Assembly: GCA_905235085.1 (NCBI GenBank)
Contig: CAJOKD010000014.1
Location: 34,865-98,864 of the forward strand
DNA: 64,000 bases
Direction of reading: 5' to 3'
Source: an uncultured Bacteroidales bacterium
Lineage (GTDB): Bacteria > Bacteroidota > Bacteroidia > Bacteroidales > UBA932
Position 1 is the first letter of the stretch, and each line of letters starts with the position of its first letter. The position numbers and the translations under genes were made by a program. Positions 8,772-18,759 of this stretch are shown here, in pieces. The notes under the pieces were generated by a model. It ran no database searches, had not been told where the DNA came from, and saw only the letters and a list, made by a program, of their open reading frames with translations.

Positions 8772-11700
8772 ATGAAAAGTAAGCTATTTACTTTGATGAT
8801 TGCGCTGATGATCGGTGTGGCAGCGATGGCACAGAACGTCAAGGTGACCGGTACGGTAACGGACGCTCTCGGACCTGCAATCGGTATGAGCGTAGTCGAG
8901 CAGGGTACCACCAACGGTACCATTACCGATATGGACGGTCATTTCGAGCTGTTGGTCGCTCCCGGCGCAACTCTCGAGATCGGAGGTATCGGTTACAAGA
9001 CTCAGCTGATTCCTGTCGGGGACCGTACGGTCTTCGATGTGGTACTGGAAGAGGACAACGAACTTCTCGATGAAGTCGTGGTCGTCGGTTACGGTACCCA
9101 GAAGAAGAAACTCGTTACGGGTTCCACCATCCAGGTAAAGGGAGACGATCTTGTAAAGCTTAATTCCACCAATGCTCTCGGTGCGATGCAGTCATCTTCC
9201 CCTGGTGTGCAGATCATGCAGACTTCAGGTCAGCCTGGTGAAGGATTCAACGTCGCGATCCGTGGTATGGGTACTACGGGTGACTTCGCTCCTCTGTATG
9301 TAATCGATGGTGTGACCGGTGGCAGCATCAGCTCGCTGAATGCCTCTGACATCGAATCCATCGACATCCTCAAGGACGCAGCATCCTGTGCCATCTACGG
9401 TGCCCGTGGTGCTAACGGTGTCGTACTCATCACCACCAAGCAGGGCAAGGCTGGAAAGTATCAGGTGACCTATGACGGCTACTTTGGCTGGCAGAACTCT
9501 CCTACGATGGTCGAGCTCCTCGATGCCAAGCAGTATATGGCGGTCGAGAATATGGTATCGGTCAACAATGGAGGTTCTCCTATCGATTGGGCAGGCATCC
9601 TGGACGCAGACCTTTACAACAGCATCCAGAACGGTTCCTTCACCGGCACCAACTGGCTTGAGACCATCCACAATCCGAACGCCCCTATCTCTAACCACGC
9701 TGTCAATATCGTGGGAGGTAGCGAGCTGTCGAAGTTCTCCGCCGGTATCAGCTACACCGGCCAGGAAGGTATCTTCGGATATCCTTGCCAGTCGGATTAC
9801 AAGCGTACGACCGTGCGTCTGAATTCCGACCATGTGCTCCTCCGCAAGGACGACCTGGATGTCATCACCTTTGGTGAGAACATGACCTACGTCTACAGCG
9901 TCAAGCAGGGTATCGGTATCGGCAACCAGTATTGGAACGATATTTCCAACGCACTCCGTGCAAACCCTATCGTCCCTCTCTATGGCGCCGACGGTGAATA
10001 TTCTGATTTCGACGACCTGCAGAAGACCGGCCTCTGGACTCTGAACAGCTACACCAACAACCCTGTTCTCGCATTGGTCAAGTCCTCTCGCGGTAACAAC
10101 AATTCCCAGAGCCATGGACTGAACCTCTCTGCCCACCTCCTCGTGCAGCCTGTCAAGGATCTCGTATGGAGAAGCCAGTTCAACTTCAAGCAGTCCGCCA
10201 GCTCCTACCGTCAGTATGGAATGACCTACCAAGCTACCAACTACGACTTCAGCTCGACTGATGCAGTAAGCCAGAACGCTTCCGTGGGCTGGCAGTGGTC
10301 TTGGGAAAATACCGTGAACTACAAGTTCACCCTTGCTGAGAACCATCATTTCGATGCTCTCGTAGGTTCCACCATAGAGAAGAACGGATTCGGTGAAAGC
10401 GTAGGTGCAGGCAATTCCAACGGCGCATGGCCGAACCAGTGGAAATATGCCTATGTAGGCAACATGACCGGAACGCCTACCATCTCCGACATCTCCGGAT
10501 CGACCTGGGGTGACTGGGGACTGGCTTCCTTCTTCGGCCGTGTCAACTATGACTATGCCGAGAAGTACATGCTTTCCCTCATCCTCCGTCGTGATGGATC
10601 TTCCAACTTCGCAAGGGGACACCGCTGGGGCACCTTCCCTTCAATCTCCGCAGGTTGGGTGATCACCAACGAAGACTGGTTCGACTTCAAGGGAGTCGAC
10701 TTCCTGAAACTCCGTGGAAGCTGGGGACAGAACGGTAACTGCAACGTCAGCAACTTCCAGTATCTTGCAACCGTGAACCTTACCGCCGACGACGGTGGCT
10801 ACGCATTCGGTCACGGTGGCCTGTCGGTATATGACCAGGGTATCTACGCAGACACCCTCGCAAATGAGGACATCACCTGGGAGACTTCCGAGCAGATCGA
10901 CCTCGGTTTTGACGCACGCTTCTTCAGGAGCAGGCTCAACGCCACCTTCGACTGGTACAGGAAGGCTACCAAGGACTGGCTCGTCAATGCTCCGGTAATG
11001 GGACACTTCGGTGCCAATGCTCCTTACATCAACGGTGGTGACGTGGTCAACAAGGGTGTTGAGTTCGCTCTGAACTGGAACGACGCCATCAACCCTGATT
11101 TCTCTTATAATATTGGTGTCAACTTCGCTCACAACACCAACGAGGTTACCCGTATCGCTAACGATGAGGGAATCATCCACGGCCAGGGCAGCGTCGTCCA
11201 GGGTATCGCAGAGCTTTACCGTGCTCAGGTAGGCTATCCTATCGGTTACTTCTGGACCTACAAGACCGACGGCGTGTTCCAGAATCAGGCTGAGATCGAT
11301 GCTTGGAAGGCTTCAGGCAAGGGCACCATCGTGGACACCCCTGTTCCTGGTGACCTCAAGTTCGTCGACCTCAATGGAGACGGTGTCATTGATGACAACG
11401 ACAAGACCATGACCGGTGATCCTAATCCTGATTTCACTGCAGGTCTCAACCTGTCAGTTTATTTCCACGGATTCGACTTCGCAGTGTCCGGTTACGGAAT
11501 GTTCGGCCAGCAGGTGTTCCGCGCCCTGAGGCGTTACTCAGATAGCCAGTGGGACAACTACACCACTGAGGTGTACAACTTCTGGCACGGAGAAGGCACT
11601 ACCAACAAGTATCCTCGCCTTGTCCCTGGAACGAACTATAACTACATCAACAATTCTGATATCTTCGTCGAGGACGCTGACTTCTTCAGGATCCAGACCA

Positions 11701-11921
11701 TTACCCTCGGCTATGATTTCAAGCGAATCTGGAAGAACGCTCCGTTCGGCCAGTGCCGCTTCTATGTTCAGGGACAGAACCTGTTCTGCTTCACCAAGTA
11801 CAAGGGTATGGACCCTGAGGTTGGTAGCTCCGCCGGCTTCGACAGCTGGGCTAAGGGTATCGACCTCGGATTCTATCCGCAGGCCAGAACTGTTCTCGTT
11901 GGTCTTAACCTCAAATTCTAA
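8772..11921 (+). CDS. SusC-family TonB-dependent outer-membrane transporter
   Basis: The 1049-residue protein has a signal peptide (cleavage after about residue 20), a carboxypeptidase-regulatory-like beta-sandwich (about 23-95), a TonB-box-like LDEVVVVGYG (99-108), a plug domain (about 120-230, with PLYVIDGV and ANGVVLITTKQG), and a C-terminal beta-barrel ending in LNLKF. This is the SusC/RagA architecture for importing glycan oligomers with a SusD lid. It is followed at 11 bases by susD. The neighbouring enzymes suggest manno- or glucomanno-oligosaccharides as cargo. Confidence 0.95.
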   Translation: MKSKLFTLMIALMIGVAAMAQNVKVTGTVTDALGPAIGMSVVEQGTTNGTITDMDGHFELLVAPGATLEIGGIGYKTQLIPVGDRTVFDVVLEEDNELLDEVVVVGYGTQKKKLVTGSTIQVKGDDLVKLNSTNALGAMQSSSPGVQIMQTSGQPGEGFNVAIRGMGTTGDFAPLYVIDGVTGGSISSLNASDIESIDILKDAASCAIYGARGANGVVLITTKQGKAGKYQVTYDGYFGWQNSPTMVELLDAKQYMAVENMVSVNNGGSPIDWAGILDADLYNSIQNGSFTGTNWLETIHNPNAPISNHAVNIVGGSELSKFSAGISYTGQEGIFGYPCQSDYKRTTVRLNSDHVLLRKDDLDVITFGENMTYVYSVKQGIGIGNQYWNDISNALRANPIVPLYGADGEYSDFDDLQKTGLWTLNSYTNNPVLALVKSSRGNNNSQSHGLNLSAHLLVQPVKDLVWRSQFNFKQSASSYRQYGMTYQATNYDFSSTDAVSQNASVGWQWSWENTVNYKFTLAENHHFDALVGSTIEKNGFGESVGAGNSNGAWPNQWKYAYVGNMTGTPTISDISGSTWGDWGLASFFGRVNYDYAEKYMLSLILRRDGSSNFARGHRWGTFPSISAGWVITNEDWFDFKGVDFLKLRGSWGQNGNCNVSNFQYLATVNLTADDGGYAFGHGGLSVYDQGIYADTLANEDITWETSEQIDLGFDARFFRSRLNATFDWYRKATKDWLVNAPVMGHFGANAPYINGGDVVNKGVEFALNWNDAINPDFSYNIGVNFAHNTNEVTRIANDEGIIHGQGSVVQGIAELYRAQVGYPIGYFWTYKTDGVFQNQAEIDAWKASGKGTIVDTPVPGDLKFVDLNGDGVIDDNDKTMTGDPNPDFTAGLNLSVYFHGFDFAVSGYGMFGQQVFRALRRYSDSQWDNYTTEVYNFWHGEGTTNKYPRLVPGTNYNYINNSDIFVEDADFFRIQTITLGYDFKRIWKNAPFGQCRFYVQGQNLFCFTKYKGMDPEVGSSAGFDSWAKGIDLGFYPQARTVLVGLNLKF

Positions 11922-11932
11922 ACGGAACGGAA

Positions 11933-13710
11933 ATGAAAAAGATTATCTATATCGCAGCTGCTGCTGCAATGACACTTTCACTCGCTTCCTGCGAGAAGTT
12001 CCTCGACACGACCAACTACTGGTCCAAGACTACAGAGGACGTTCCTGCCACTGCGGCTGATGCCGAGGCTTTGGTTACAGGTATCTACAACAACCTGAAC
12101 GTGTCTATCGGTAACAATGTCCACGTGAACCATTTCCTTTGGTCCGAGGCTGCTTCCGACGACTGTCTGGGTGGTGGTGGAACCAATGACCAGACCATGC
12201 AGGCCGAAGACCTCATGCTGAACTTCGGCTCTGACATGTACAACAATTTCTACGTGGATCGTTACAAGGGTATCGCACGTGCAAACATGGCCATCGCTAC
12301 CATCGGCAACGTAGAGGATCTCTCGGAGACCAGGAAGAACCAGCTTATTGGTGAGGCTTATTTCCTCAGGGCTTGGTTCTACTATGAACTCGGTTCCATG
12401 TTCGGAAACATTCCTATGCCTGTCACTCCCGCTGCTGATGCTACTGCACCTCAAGTGAGCGGTGAAGCTTTCTGGGGACAGGTTCTCGAAGACTGCAAGA
12501 ACTCTATCGACCTCATGCCTTCCACAGTCACCGACCGTGGCAACGGCCATGTGGACAAGTACTGCGCTGAGGCTCTTCTCGGCAGGGTTTATCTGTTCGC
12601 AAGCGGATTCCTCGGAGTCGAGTCTTTCACGACTCCTGACGGCAGTACAATAGACAAGAGCTATGTCGGAAAGCAGATTTCAGACTGCGTCAACAATTCC
12701 GGCTACAGCCTCGTAAGCGATTATCACAATCTCTGGGCTTATACCAACAGGTGCTCAGTAGAGGACGAACTTTCTCCTTACAAGGGAAGGGGTTACAAAT
12801 GGGCTGAAGATGACGGCGCCACCAATCCTGAGGCAATGTTCGTCATCAAGTTCAATACCCAGCCATCCTGGAGCACCACTATCGGTTATGCCAACCAGAC
12901 CGCCCTCTTCCTCGGAGTCCGTGGACAGAGTGACATCACCAGCAAGGGAAGCACATTCCCATTCGGTACCGGTTGGGGCATGTGCCCTGTTTCTCCTCAG
13001 CTCGTGAAGGACTGGGAGGCTGCAGAAATGATGCCCGTCGTGAGGCTTCCATCATCCAGGTAGACCGCTGGAAGACCACTTCCGGATATTCCTATGTATA
13101 TGGTGGCGACTCCAACATCCAGGAGACCGGTTACTACCAGACCAAGATCATGCCTGTCATCGCCAAGAAGGCCGACGCGGATGGATACTGGGCTTCCTTC
13201 TCCAACGCCATGTATGACCTTATCTGGTCTACAGGCAATGAGGATAACTTCCAGCTGAACAGCATCAACGACATGGTCATGATCCGTTTCGCCGAAGTCC
13301 TTCTTATGGATGCCGAGCTCAATAACAACCAGAACAGCTTCGATCTGGTCCGCGCCCGTGCAGGCTTGTCCTCAAAGGCAATCTCCTCCGATGCAATCCG
13401 CAACGAGCGCCGTTGGGAGCTTGCTTTCGAAGGCGTACGCTACGGTGACCTCCGCCGTTACGGCGAGGCTTACGCAGTCGCTGCTCTTGACAAGCAGGAA
13501 GGCGTGAAGTGCTGGAATGCCGGAGTCGAAGGCACGAACACCGCTTCCAAGTTCAATGGAGGCTACGGTGCCCGCTATTCTGCTACCAAGGGCTTCGCTC
13601 CTATCCCTACTTCACAGATTTCCCTTTCTGCAGCTGCAGGTGAGGAATACAAGTATGTACAGAACGAAGGTTGGGGTTCGACCGGAGTTGAATTCCCTGG
13701 TTGGAACTAA
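11933..13710 (+). CDS. SusD-family glycan-binding lipoprotein, frameshifted
   Basis: The N-terminal reading frame (11933 onward) has a lipoprotein signal peptide with lipobox SLASC and SusD-like helical repeats. It runs out of frame after KDWEAAE and stops at 13061-13063. The C-terminal part continues in another frame to 13710 with typical SusD elements (RFAEVLLMDAE, IRNERRWELAFEG, DLRRYG). Adding one A to the A-run at 13026-13028 restores WEAAENDARREAS without other changes. The gene is therefore either a very recent pseudogene or a sequencing error. Otherwise it would form the outer-membrane lid for SusC, with a normal length of about 590 residues. Confidence 0.88.
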
Positions 13711-13725
13711 TAAATGCATTCGGAT

Positions 13726-15177
13726 ATGAAAAAAGCACTATACGTATTCATGGCAGCAGTTGCAGGTCTTGCTTTCGCATCCTGCAAGCCAACCCTCATC
13801 GAGGGCCCTCAGCCGTACGACAGCGTTGCCGCGTCTGCCCTGGAAGGAGCCGTTTCCTATACCCAGTATTCCGACGCAGCATATACGACCGTGGCTGCAG
13901 ATGGTAACTACATTACTTACAACACTTCTCCATCGACTGTTGTCCAGTTCTACAACTACAAGTCCGACGGAGTGACCGAGAATCTTCTGGCAACCGGTGC
14001 TTCCGGCAGTTTCGTCATCAAGCCGAAGCGTGGCGGCAGCCCTTCCCAGACGGTTTACGGCCGTCTTGTGAACGCGGACGGTTCCATCACCGAATTCTCG
14101 CACACTTTCAATGTTTTCGTTCCTGGTGACCTCGATCCTGAACTCAAGCTCCTCCTCGCCGAGTCCGGAAAGAAGATCTGGACCTGGAACTGCGAGGGTG
14201 TACCTTGCTGGGGCAACGCCGGCAATACAGGTGCCGGTGCAAACTTCACTCCTTCTGTCGTTGACGGTATGTGGTGGGGCGTTGAGACTGCCGAAGCCCT
14301 TATGGACCAGCTGGATCACGCCGGAGGCTCCGCTACCGGTGCTGAGGACAGCAATGCTTATATGACCTTCGACGAGGACGGCAACATAACTGCCTACAAG
14401 TCTACCGGCGACGTCATCTACAGCAGCACCTACGAACTCAAGGATTATGATCCTTCACGTCCGTCAGGTTGGGAGCTCGCAAAGCTCGTGACCAAGGCTC
14501 CTTCAGTCCTCTTCCCGTTCTCCATCAACGAAGGCGGAAAGACCGTTACCGAGTTCGACGTGATGTACCTTGACAAGAACTTTATGACCCTTGTCTACAC
14601 CAAGGGCAATGGAGCCGGAAGCTGGGGTGAGATCACCTTCTGGAGGTTCAAGAACAAGGATGACTACGAAAGTTCCCTCAACGGTGGCAGCTCCCGCAAG
14701 TGGGGATGGAAGTCTGCCGATTCTCCTGTATGGGGTAATGCCGGCCATACCGGCAACGGTGCCGGATTCACCGCAGGCGTTGTCGACGGACAATGGTGGG
14801 GTGCTACTCCTGAAGGTCTCCTCGATCAGTCCGCCCACTCGGGCGGTGTCGTTACCGGTGACGAGAGCTTCGATGCCTATATGGTATTCGATACTGATGG
14901 TAACGTCAACTGCTTCAATGCAGATGGCGGCAAGATCCGTGGAGGTTCCTATAAGCTTGATATGTACACCGACGGCCGCAACGCCGGTTGGGAACTTGGT
15001 AAGCTCAAGACCCAGAACATCCTGTGGCCATTCTCCATCAACGAAGGAGGGAAAGTCGCTCCTGAGTTTGATGTGATGTATATGGACGGAACCAATATGA
15101 CTTTGGTTTACACCAAGGACAGCGCTCCTGGAGGCTGGGGTGAGATTACCTTCTGGCTGTTCGGCCCTAAGGACTGA
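13726..15177 (+). CDS. Surface glycan-binding lipoprotein with duplicated domain (SusE-position)
   Basis: I chose the ATG at 13726 (MKKALYVF) over the upstream ATG at 13714 because it gives a normal lipoprotein signal with lipobox AFASC. The 483-residue protein has an N-terminal Ig/PKD-like region (about 25-145) and two tandem copies of a domain of about 160 residues (about 150-318 and 324-483). Both copies share WGNAGxTGxGAxFT, VVDGxWWG, PFSINEGGK, FDVMY and GWGEITFW-like motifs. Its position after SusD is that of SusE/SusF-type surface glycan-binding proteins. A strong terminator follows, ending the SusCD operon. Confidence 0.8.
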   Translation: MKKALYVFMAAVAGLAFASCKPTLIEGPQPYDSVAASALEGAVSYTQYSDAAYTTVAADGNYITYNTSPSTVVQFYNYKSDGVTENLLATGASGSFVIKPKRGGSPSQTVYGRLVNADGSITEFSHTFNVFVPGDLDPELKLLLAESGKKIWTWNCEGVPCWGNAGNTGAGANFTPSVVDGMWWGVETAEALMDQLDHAGGSATGAEDSNAYMTFDEDGNITAYKSTGDVIYSSTYELKDYDPSRPSGWELAKLVTKAPSVLFPFSINEGGKTVTEFDVMYLDKNFMTLVYTKGNGAGSWGEITFWRFKNKDDYESSLNGGSSRKWGWKSADSPVWGNAGHTGNGAGFTAGVVDGQWWGATPEGLLDQSAHSGGVVTGDESFDAYMVFDTDGNVNCFNADGGKIRGGSYKLDMYTDGRNAGWELGKLKTQNILWPFSINEGGKVAPEFDVMYMDGTNMTLVYTKDSAPGGWGEITFWLFGPKD

Positions 15178-15202
15178 TCCGACCTGTCGACTGATTAATT
15201 TG

Positions 15203-15235
15203 GCCGTGAAGCACATTGCTTCACGGCTTTTTTTT
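15203..15235 (+). terminator. Rho-independent terminator of the SusCD operon
   Basis: A perfect 11-base-pair stem (GCCGTGAAGCA with TGCTTCACGGC, loop CAT) is followed directly by eight T residues. It lies 25 bases after the stop codon of the surface lipoprotein. Confidence 0.93.
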
Positions 15236-15237
15236 GC

Positions 15238-15245
15238 TAAATTTG
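15238..15245 (+). promoter_or_regulatory. -7 box of module A operon
   Basis: TAAATTTG begins immediately after the terminator T-run and ends 24 bases before the ATG at 15270. No -33 TTTG is visible at the usual distance because that position falls within the terminator stem. Confidence 0.5.
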
Positions 15246-15269
15246 TATTTTTCTCATAATTGATTGATT

Positions 15270-16727
15270 ATGAGAAAAGATGCTCAATTCATAATATCCT
15301 CGGTCTTCTGGCTGGCAGTGGCTCTTTTCTGGTTCCTGGCCTATCCTCAGGCGCTTGGTTTCCAGGAGCAGAACCAGTTGTTCCTGTATACTTGGGACTA
15401 TCTTGGCGAGCGCTTGTCCGTAACCGGAGGCCTGGCCGACTGGATCGCGGAATTCCTGACTCAGTTCAACTTCATCCCCTTGCTCGGGGCCTTGCTTCTG
15501 GCTGGGCTGTTCGTGCTGCTGCAGATGCTGGTATGGAAGCTTTCGGGAAGCGATTCCCTCGAGTGGTATCCCCTCAGCTATATTCCGTCGTTGCTGGTGC
15601 TGGTGCAGATGGGGGACATCTACGTGATGCCGAGCCATCTTGTCGCCCTGGTCCTGGCAGCAGCCCTTTCCCTGGTCTATATCAAGAAGCCGTCCGTCTG
15701 GCTGCCTCTGCTGGCCATCCCTCTGGGTTTCTGGCTGATTGGTCCGGCGATATGTGTATTCGTACTGTTCGTACTGCTCGGGAGCAGGAAGCCTTCCGCC
15801 CTTCTTTATCCGGTCTATCTGCTTCTGGTCGTCTTCCTTTTCCGGGTGACCTTGATGCAGCAATATCCGCCTAAATCCGTATTCTTCGGAGTCAATTACT
15901 ACAGATGGCCTTTGACGGTGCCTGTCCTTCAATTGGTTGCCGCAGCTTCCGTATTCCTGGTCCCTGTGGTCATCAGGCTGCTTCCGAAGGTCAGGAATCC
16001 ATTGATGGCGGCTATTTCCTGCGGCTGCGTCCTGGCTGCCGGCGCTTTCCTGGGCATCCGGTCCACGTATGACAGGGATACGTACGAGATAATCGCATAC
16101 GACCAGCTGGTGCGCCACGAGCGGTGGCAGAAAGTCGTCGAAAGGGCTGGGAGGTACCAGCCGAAGTCGGACATAGGATGTGTCAGCGTGAACCTTGCTC
16201 TCTTTATGACCGGCAAGATGGATTCGATGGATGACTATTATCAATGCGGTACCAGGGGACTCATAATGCCTCGTGTGAGGGACCTTATCTCCAACGTGTC
16301 CTCCTACGAGGTGTTCTGGAGGATGGGCTTCGTGAATTCCGCACTGCGCTATGCATTCGATTCCCAGGAGGCCGAAATGAATTACCGGAAGAGCGGCCGC
16401 TTTATGTCCAAGATGGCTGAATGCCAGATAGTGAACGGGCGTTATGAAGTTGCCCGTAAATACCTGGACATATTGAAACACAGCCTGTTCTATTCAAAAT
16501 GGGCCAAGTCGCGCGAGGTTTTGCTGGGGAATGAAGAGCTTATCTCTGCAGTTCCGGTGTATTCATATCTGAGGGCGGTGAAGTTCAGCGAAAGGTTCCT
16601 CTTCAACTACGGTGAGATGGACAAGATGCTGTATATCCTTGCCAGCCACAACCAAAACAATATTATGGCCAAGGCATATTTCCTGGCTTGGAAACGGCTG
16701 CAGGAAGCCGGAGGAGGTGCACAATGA
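15270..16727 (+). CDS. Multi-pass membrane protein of unknown function, module A (DUF6057-like)
   Basis: This 485-residue protein starts at ATG 15270, preferred over an in-frame TTG six bases earlier. Several hydrophobic helices fill about the first 270 residues. The rest (about 275-485) is soluble and helical, TPR-like, ending in a run such as NNIMAKAYFLAWKRL. It is clearly paralogous to the minus-strand gene at 22006-23739: both share the early sequence QEQ-QLF, GGLADW and FLTQF, and a WKL-G motif. I recall this as a Bacteroidetes family annotated DUF6057, from memory only. It is ATGA-coupled to the CxxCH propeller lipoprotein, and the same gene order recurs twice nearby. No biochemical role can be assigned. 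Confidence 0.8.
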   Translation: MRKDAQFIISSVFWLAVALFWFLAYPQALGFQEQNQLFLYTWDYLGERLSVTGGLADWIAEFLTQFNFIPLLGALLLAGLFVLLQMLVWKLSGSDSLEWYPLSYIPSLLVLVQMGDIYVMPSHLVALVLAAALSLVYIKKPSVWLPLLAIPLGFWLIGPAICVFVLFVLLGSRKPSALLYPVYLLLVVFLFRVTLMQQYPPKSVFFGVNYYRWPLTVPVLQLVAAASVFLVPVVIRLLPKVRNPLMAAISCGCVLAAGAFLGIRSTYDRDTYEIIAYDQLVRHERWQKVVERAGRYQPKSDIGCVSVNLALFMTGKMDSMDDYYQCGTRGLIMPRVRDLISNVSSYEVFWRMGFVNSALRYAFDSQEAEMNYRKSGRFMSKMAECQIVNGRYEVARKYLDILKHSLFYSKWAKSREVLLGNEELISAVPVYSYLRAVKFSERFLFNYGEMDKMLYILASHNQNNIMAKAYFLAWKRLQEAGGGAQ

Positions 16728-18178
16728 AAAGGTTCTGCATAGTGGTCGTGTCGGTCTTCTGCCTCGTTTCCTGTGGCAGGACGACCGTATCCAGCAATAC
16801 CCAGCCGCCGATATTCCCGGATTATGTCGATGTGACGATTCCGGCACAGATCGCTCCGATGAACTTCAACCTGATGAGCGGTGCGAGCAGGGTGTACGTG
16901 AGGGTAAAGGGAAGCAAGGGCGGCGAGATGACAGCATCCGGCAGGTACGCCCGTTTCAATCAGCGCAAGTGGCATAGACTTGCCGCCGAGAACGTAGGAG
17001 GAGACCTGGTGTTCACCGTGCTCGGGAAGACGGGCAAGGTATGGACCCAGTACAATGATTTCAAGATGCACGTCAGCGAATATCCTCTTGAGGATTATGG
17101 GGTTACATACCGCCGTTTCGCTCCTGGCTACGAGACCTACAGCCGTATCGGGCTCTACCAGAGATGTCTCGGGAATTTCAAGGAAACTCCGATGATAGAA
17201 GGCAGTCTCATCCCCGGCCAGTGTGTAGGATGCCATACGGCGAATGCCACGGATCCGTCGCAGTCCCTGTTCCACGTCCGTGGGAAACACGGGGCGACTG
17301 TAATGACTCTGGAGGGTAACCGCAAGTGGCTGACTACCAAGACCGACAGCACCATAAGCAATGCGGTGTATTCGTACTGGCATCCTTCCGGAGACTTCGT
17401 CGCCCATTCCAACAACCTCATACATCAGAATTTCTGGACTTCAGGGAACAGCTATGTCGAAGTCTATGACGACGCTTCGGATGTGATGGTCCAAAATGTA
17501 CGGACGGACGAACTTATCCTGTCCCCGCTGCTGATGACATCTGATTTTGAGACATTCCCTGCCTTCTCCGTAGACGGAAGGACACTGTTTTTCTGCTCAG
17601 CTCCTGTTCGCAATGTGCCTGCAGAGGCGGAAGATGTCCGTTACAGCCTGTGCGCCATAGGTTTCGATCCTGAGACACAGACTTTCTCCGATCACGTCGA
17701 TACCCTCATCAACGGGCCTGCGACAGGGAAGAGCATCACTTTCCCGAGGCCGTCTTATGATGGCAAGTGGCTGATGTTCAGCGTTGCGGACTTCGGATGC
17801 TTCCCGAACAACCACAAAGAGTCCGAGCTTTATCTGCTGGACCTTTCGGACGGCTCGGTGAAACCTATGTCGGGTGCCAATTCGGATTACAGCGAGAGTT
17901 TCCACAACTGGAGCAGCAACTCCCACTGGATATTGGTTACCAGCCGGCGGATCGACAGTCTGTTCAATTGCATATACATATCTTCCGTGGATGAGGAAGG
18001 GAATACTACCAAGTCCTTCCTGCTGCCGCAGAAGAATCCGTTGAAATACCACCATAATACGCTGTTTTCCTTCAATGTGCCTGATTTCACCAAGACCCGG
18101 GTCCCGGTGAAGGCGAGAGGCCTTTTCAAGGAAGCGTTTTCGGACAAGAGAGTTCAAGTAAAAATCAAGGAACAATGA
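16724..18178 (+). CDS. CxxCH beta-propeller lipoprotein, module A (PD40/TolB-like)
   Basis: The 484-residue protein has a lipobox (CLVSC, Cys17). It then carries the family opening PDYVDVTIPAQIAPMNF, a CVGCH motif (167-171) of the type that binds haem c covalently, and C-terminal propeller-like repeats such as FETFPAFSVDG and WSSNSHWILVTSRR. It is translationally coupled to the membrane protein before it, behind a GGAGG site, and to the DUF4369-like gene after it. It is one of three paralogues in the window. A single CxxCH suggests a monohaem protein, but metal or disulfide use is possible. Function unknown. Confidence 0.82.
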   Translation: MKRFCIVVVSVFCLVSCGRTTVSSNTQPPIFPDYVDVTIPAQIAPMNFNLMSGASRVYVRVKGSKGGEMTASGRYARFNQRKWHRLAAENVGGDLVFTVLGKTGKVWTQYNDFKMHVSEYPLEDYGVTYRRFAPGYETYSRIGLYQRCLGNFKETPMIEGSLIPGQCVGCHTANATDPSQSLFHVRGKHGATVMTLEGNRKWLTTKTDSTISNAVYSYWHPSGDFVAHSNNLIHQNFWTSGNSYVEVYDDASDVMVQNVRTDELILSPLLMTSDFETFPAFSVDGRTLFFCSAPVRNVPAEAEDVRYSLCAIGFDPETQTFSDHVDTLINGPATGKSITFPRPSYDGKWLMFSVADFGCFPNNHKESELYLLDLSDGSVKPMSGANSDYSESFHNWSSNSHWILVTSRRIDSLFNCIYISSVDEEGNTTKSFLLPQKNPLKYHHNTLFSFNVPDFTKTRVPVKARGLFKEAFSDKRVQVKIKEQ

Positions 18179-18714
18179 GAGTTTTATCTATAATCGCCAT
18201 ATCGCTGGCTTCGATCGCGGTTTCCTGCAGTACGTCTCACGAGGGTTTCGTCATCCACGGATATGTGGAAGATCCTGCCCTTGACGGGGCCCAGGTATTC
18301 CTGGTGCCGCTCAAGGATGCCGTCAGGGAGAATATCGACTCCGTCGTAATCAATAACCAGAGATTCGTGTTCAAGGGTACCGTGGAGAGGATGTCGGACA
18401 TCAGAATCGAGAAATTGCGCAGGATAGGTACGCAGAACCTGCTCGTGGTGACCGAACCGGGCGACATCTACGTCTCGATCGGGAAGCAGAGCAGCGGGTA
18501 CGGGACTCCGCAGAACGATTCCCTCCAGGTCTGGAAACAGTTGACAGAGAATCGTAACCAAGCCGTCAGGATCCTTTATGAAGGCGGAATGAAGGAACAG
18601 TCGGATTCTGTCAACCGAGCCTATAGGGAACGCACCCGCCAGATGGTCTCCAACCTCGGCGAAGGGACGCTCCACGACTTCCTGGACGGACTCTACCCTG
18701 AGCGGCAGCAGTAA
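18175..18714 (+). CDS. Small lipoprotein with DUF4369-like domain
   Basis: The 179-residue protein has a lipoprotein signal (AVSC, Cys18) and a beta-rich N-terminal half (about 25-110, FVIHGYVEDPALDGAQVFLVPL) like the DUF4369 domain that precedes thioredoxin folds in Bacteroidetes TlpA-like proteins. The thioredoxin part is absent; the C-terminus is a charged helix. It overlaps the module A propeller gene by ATGA. Modules B and C have no such gene. The domain call is by resemblance. Confidence 0.65.
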   Translation: MRVLSIIAISLASIAVSCSTSHEGFVIHGYVEDPALDGAQVFLVPLKDAVRENIDSVVINNQRFVFKGTVERMSDIRIEKLRRIGTQNLLVVTEPGDIYVSIGKQSSGYGTPQNDSLQVWKQLTENRNQAVRILYEGGMKEQSDSVNRAYRERTRQMVSNLGEGTLHDFLDGLYPERQQ

Positions 18715-18759
18715 TTGGAGGATAAGGACTATACAAGAATAATGTGCAATAATTGTTTT

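Noticed and set aside
9225..10622. 465-codon open frame opposite susC
   Set aside because: It lies wholly within susC, which is fully explained by SusC domains; no known motifs.
15237..16481. 414-codon glutamine/histidine-rich frame opposite the module A membrane gene
   Set aside because: The low-complexity Q/H/R composition is what antisense of leucine-rich membrane codons looks like.
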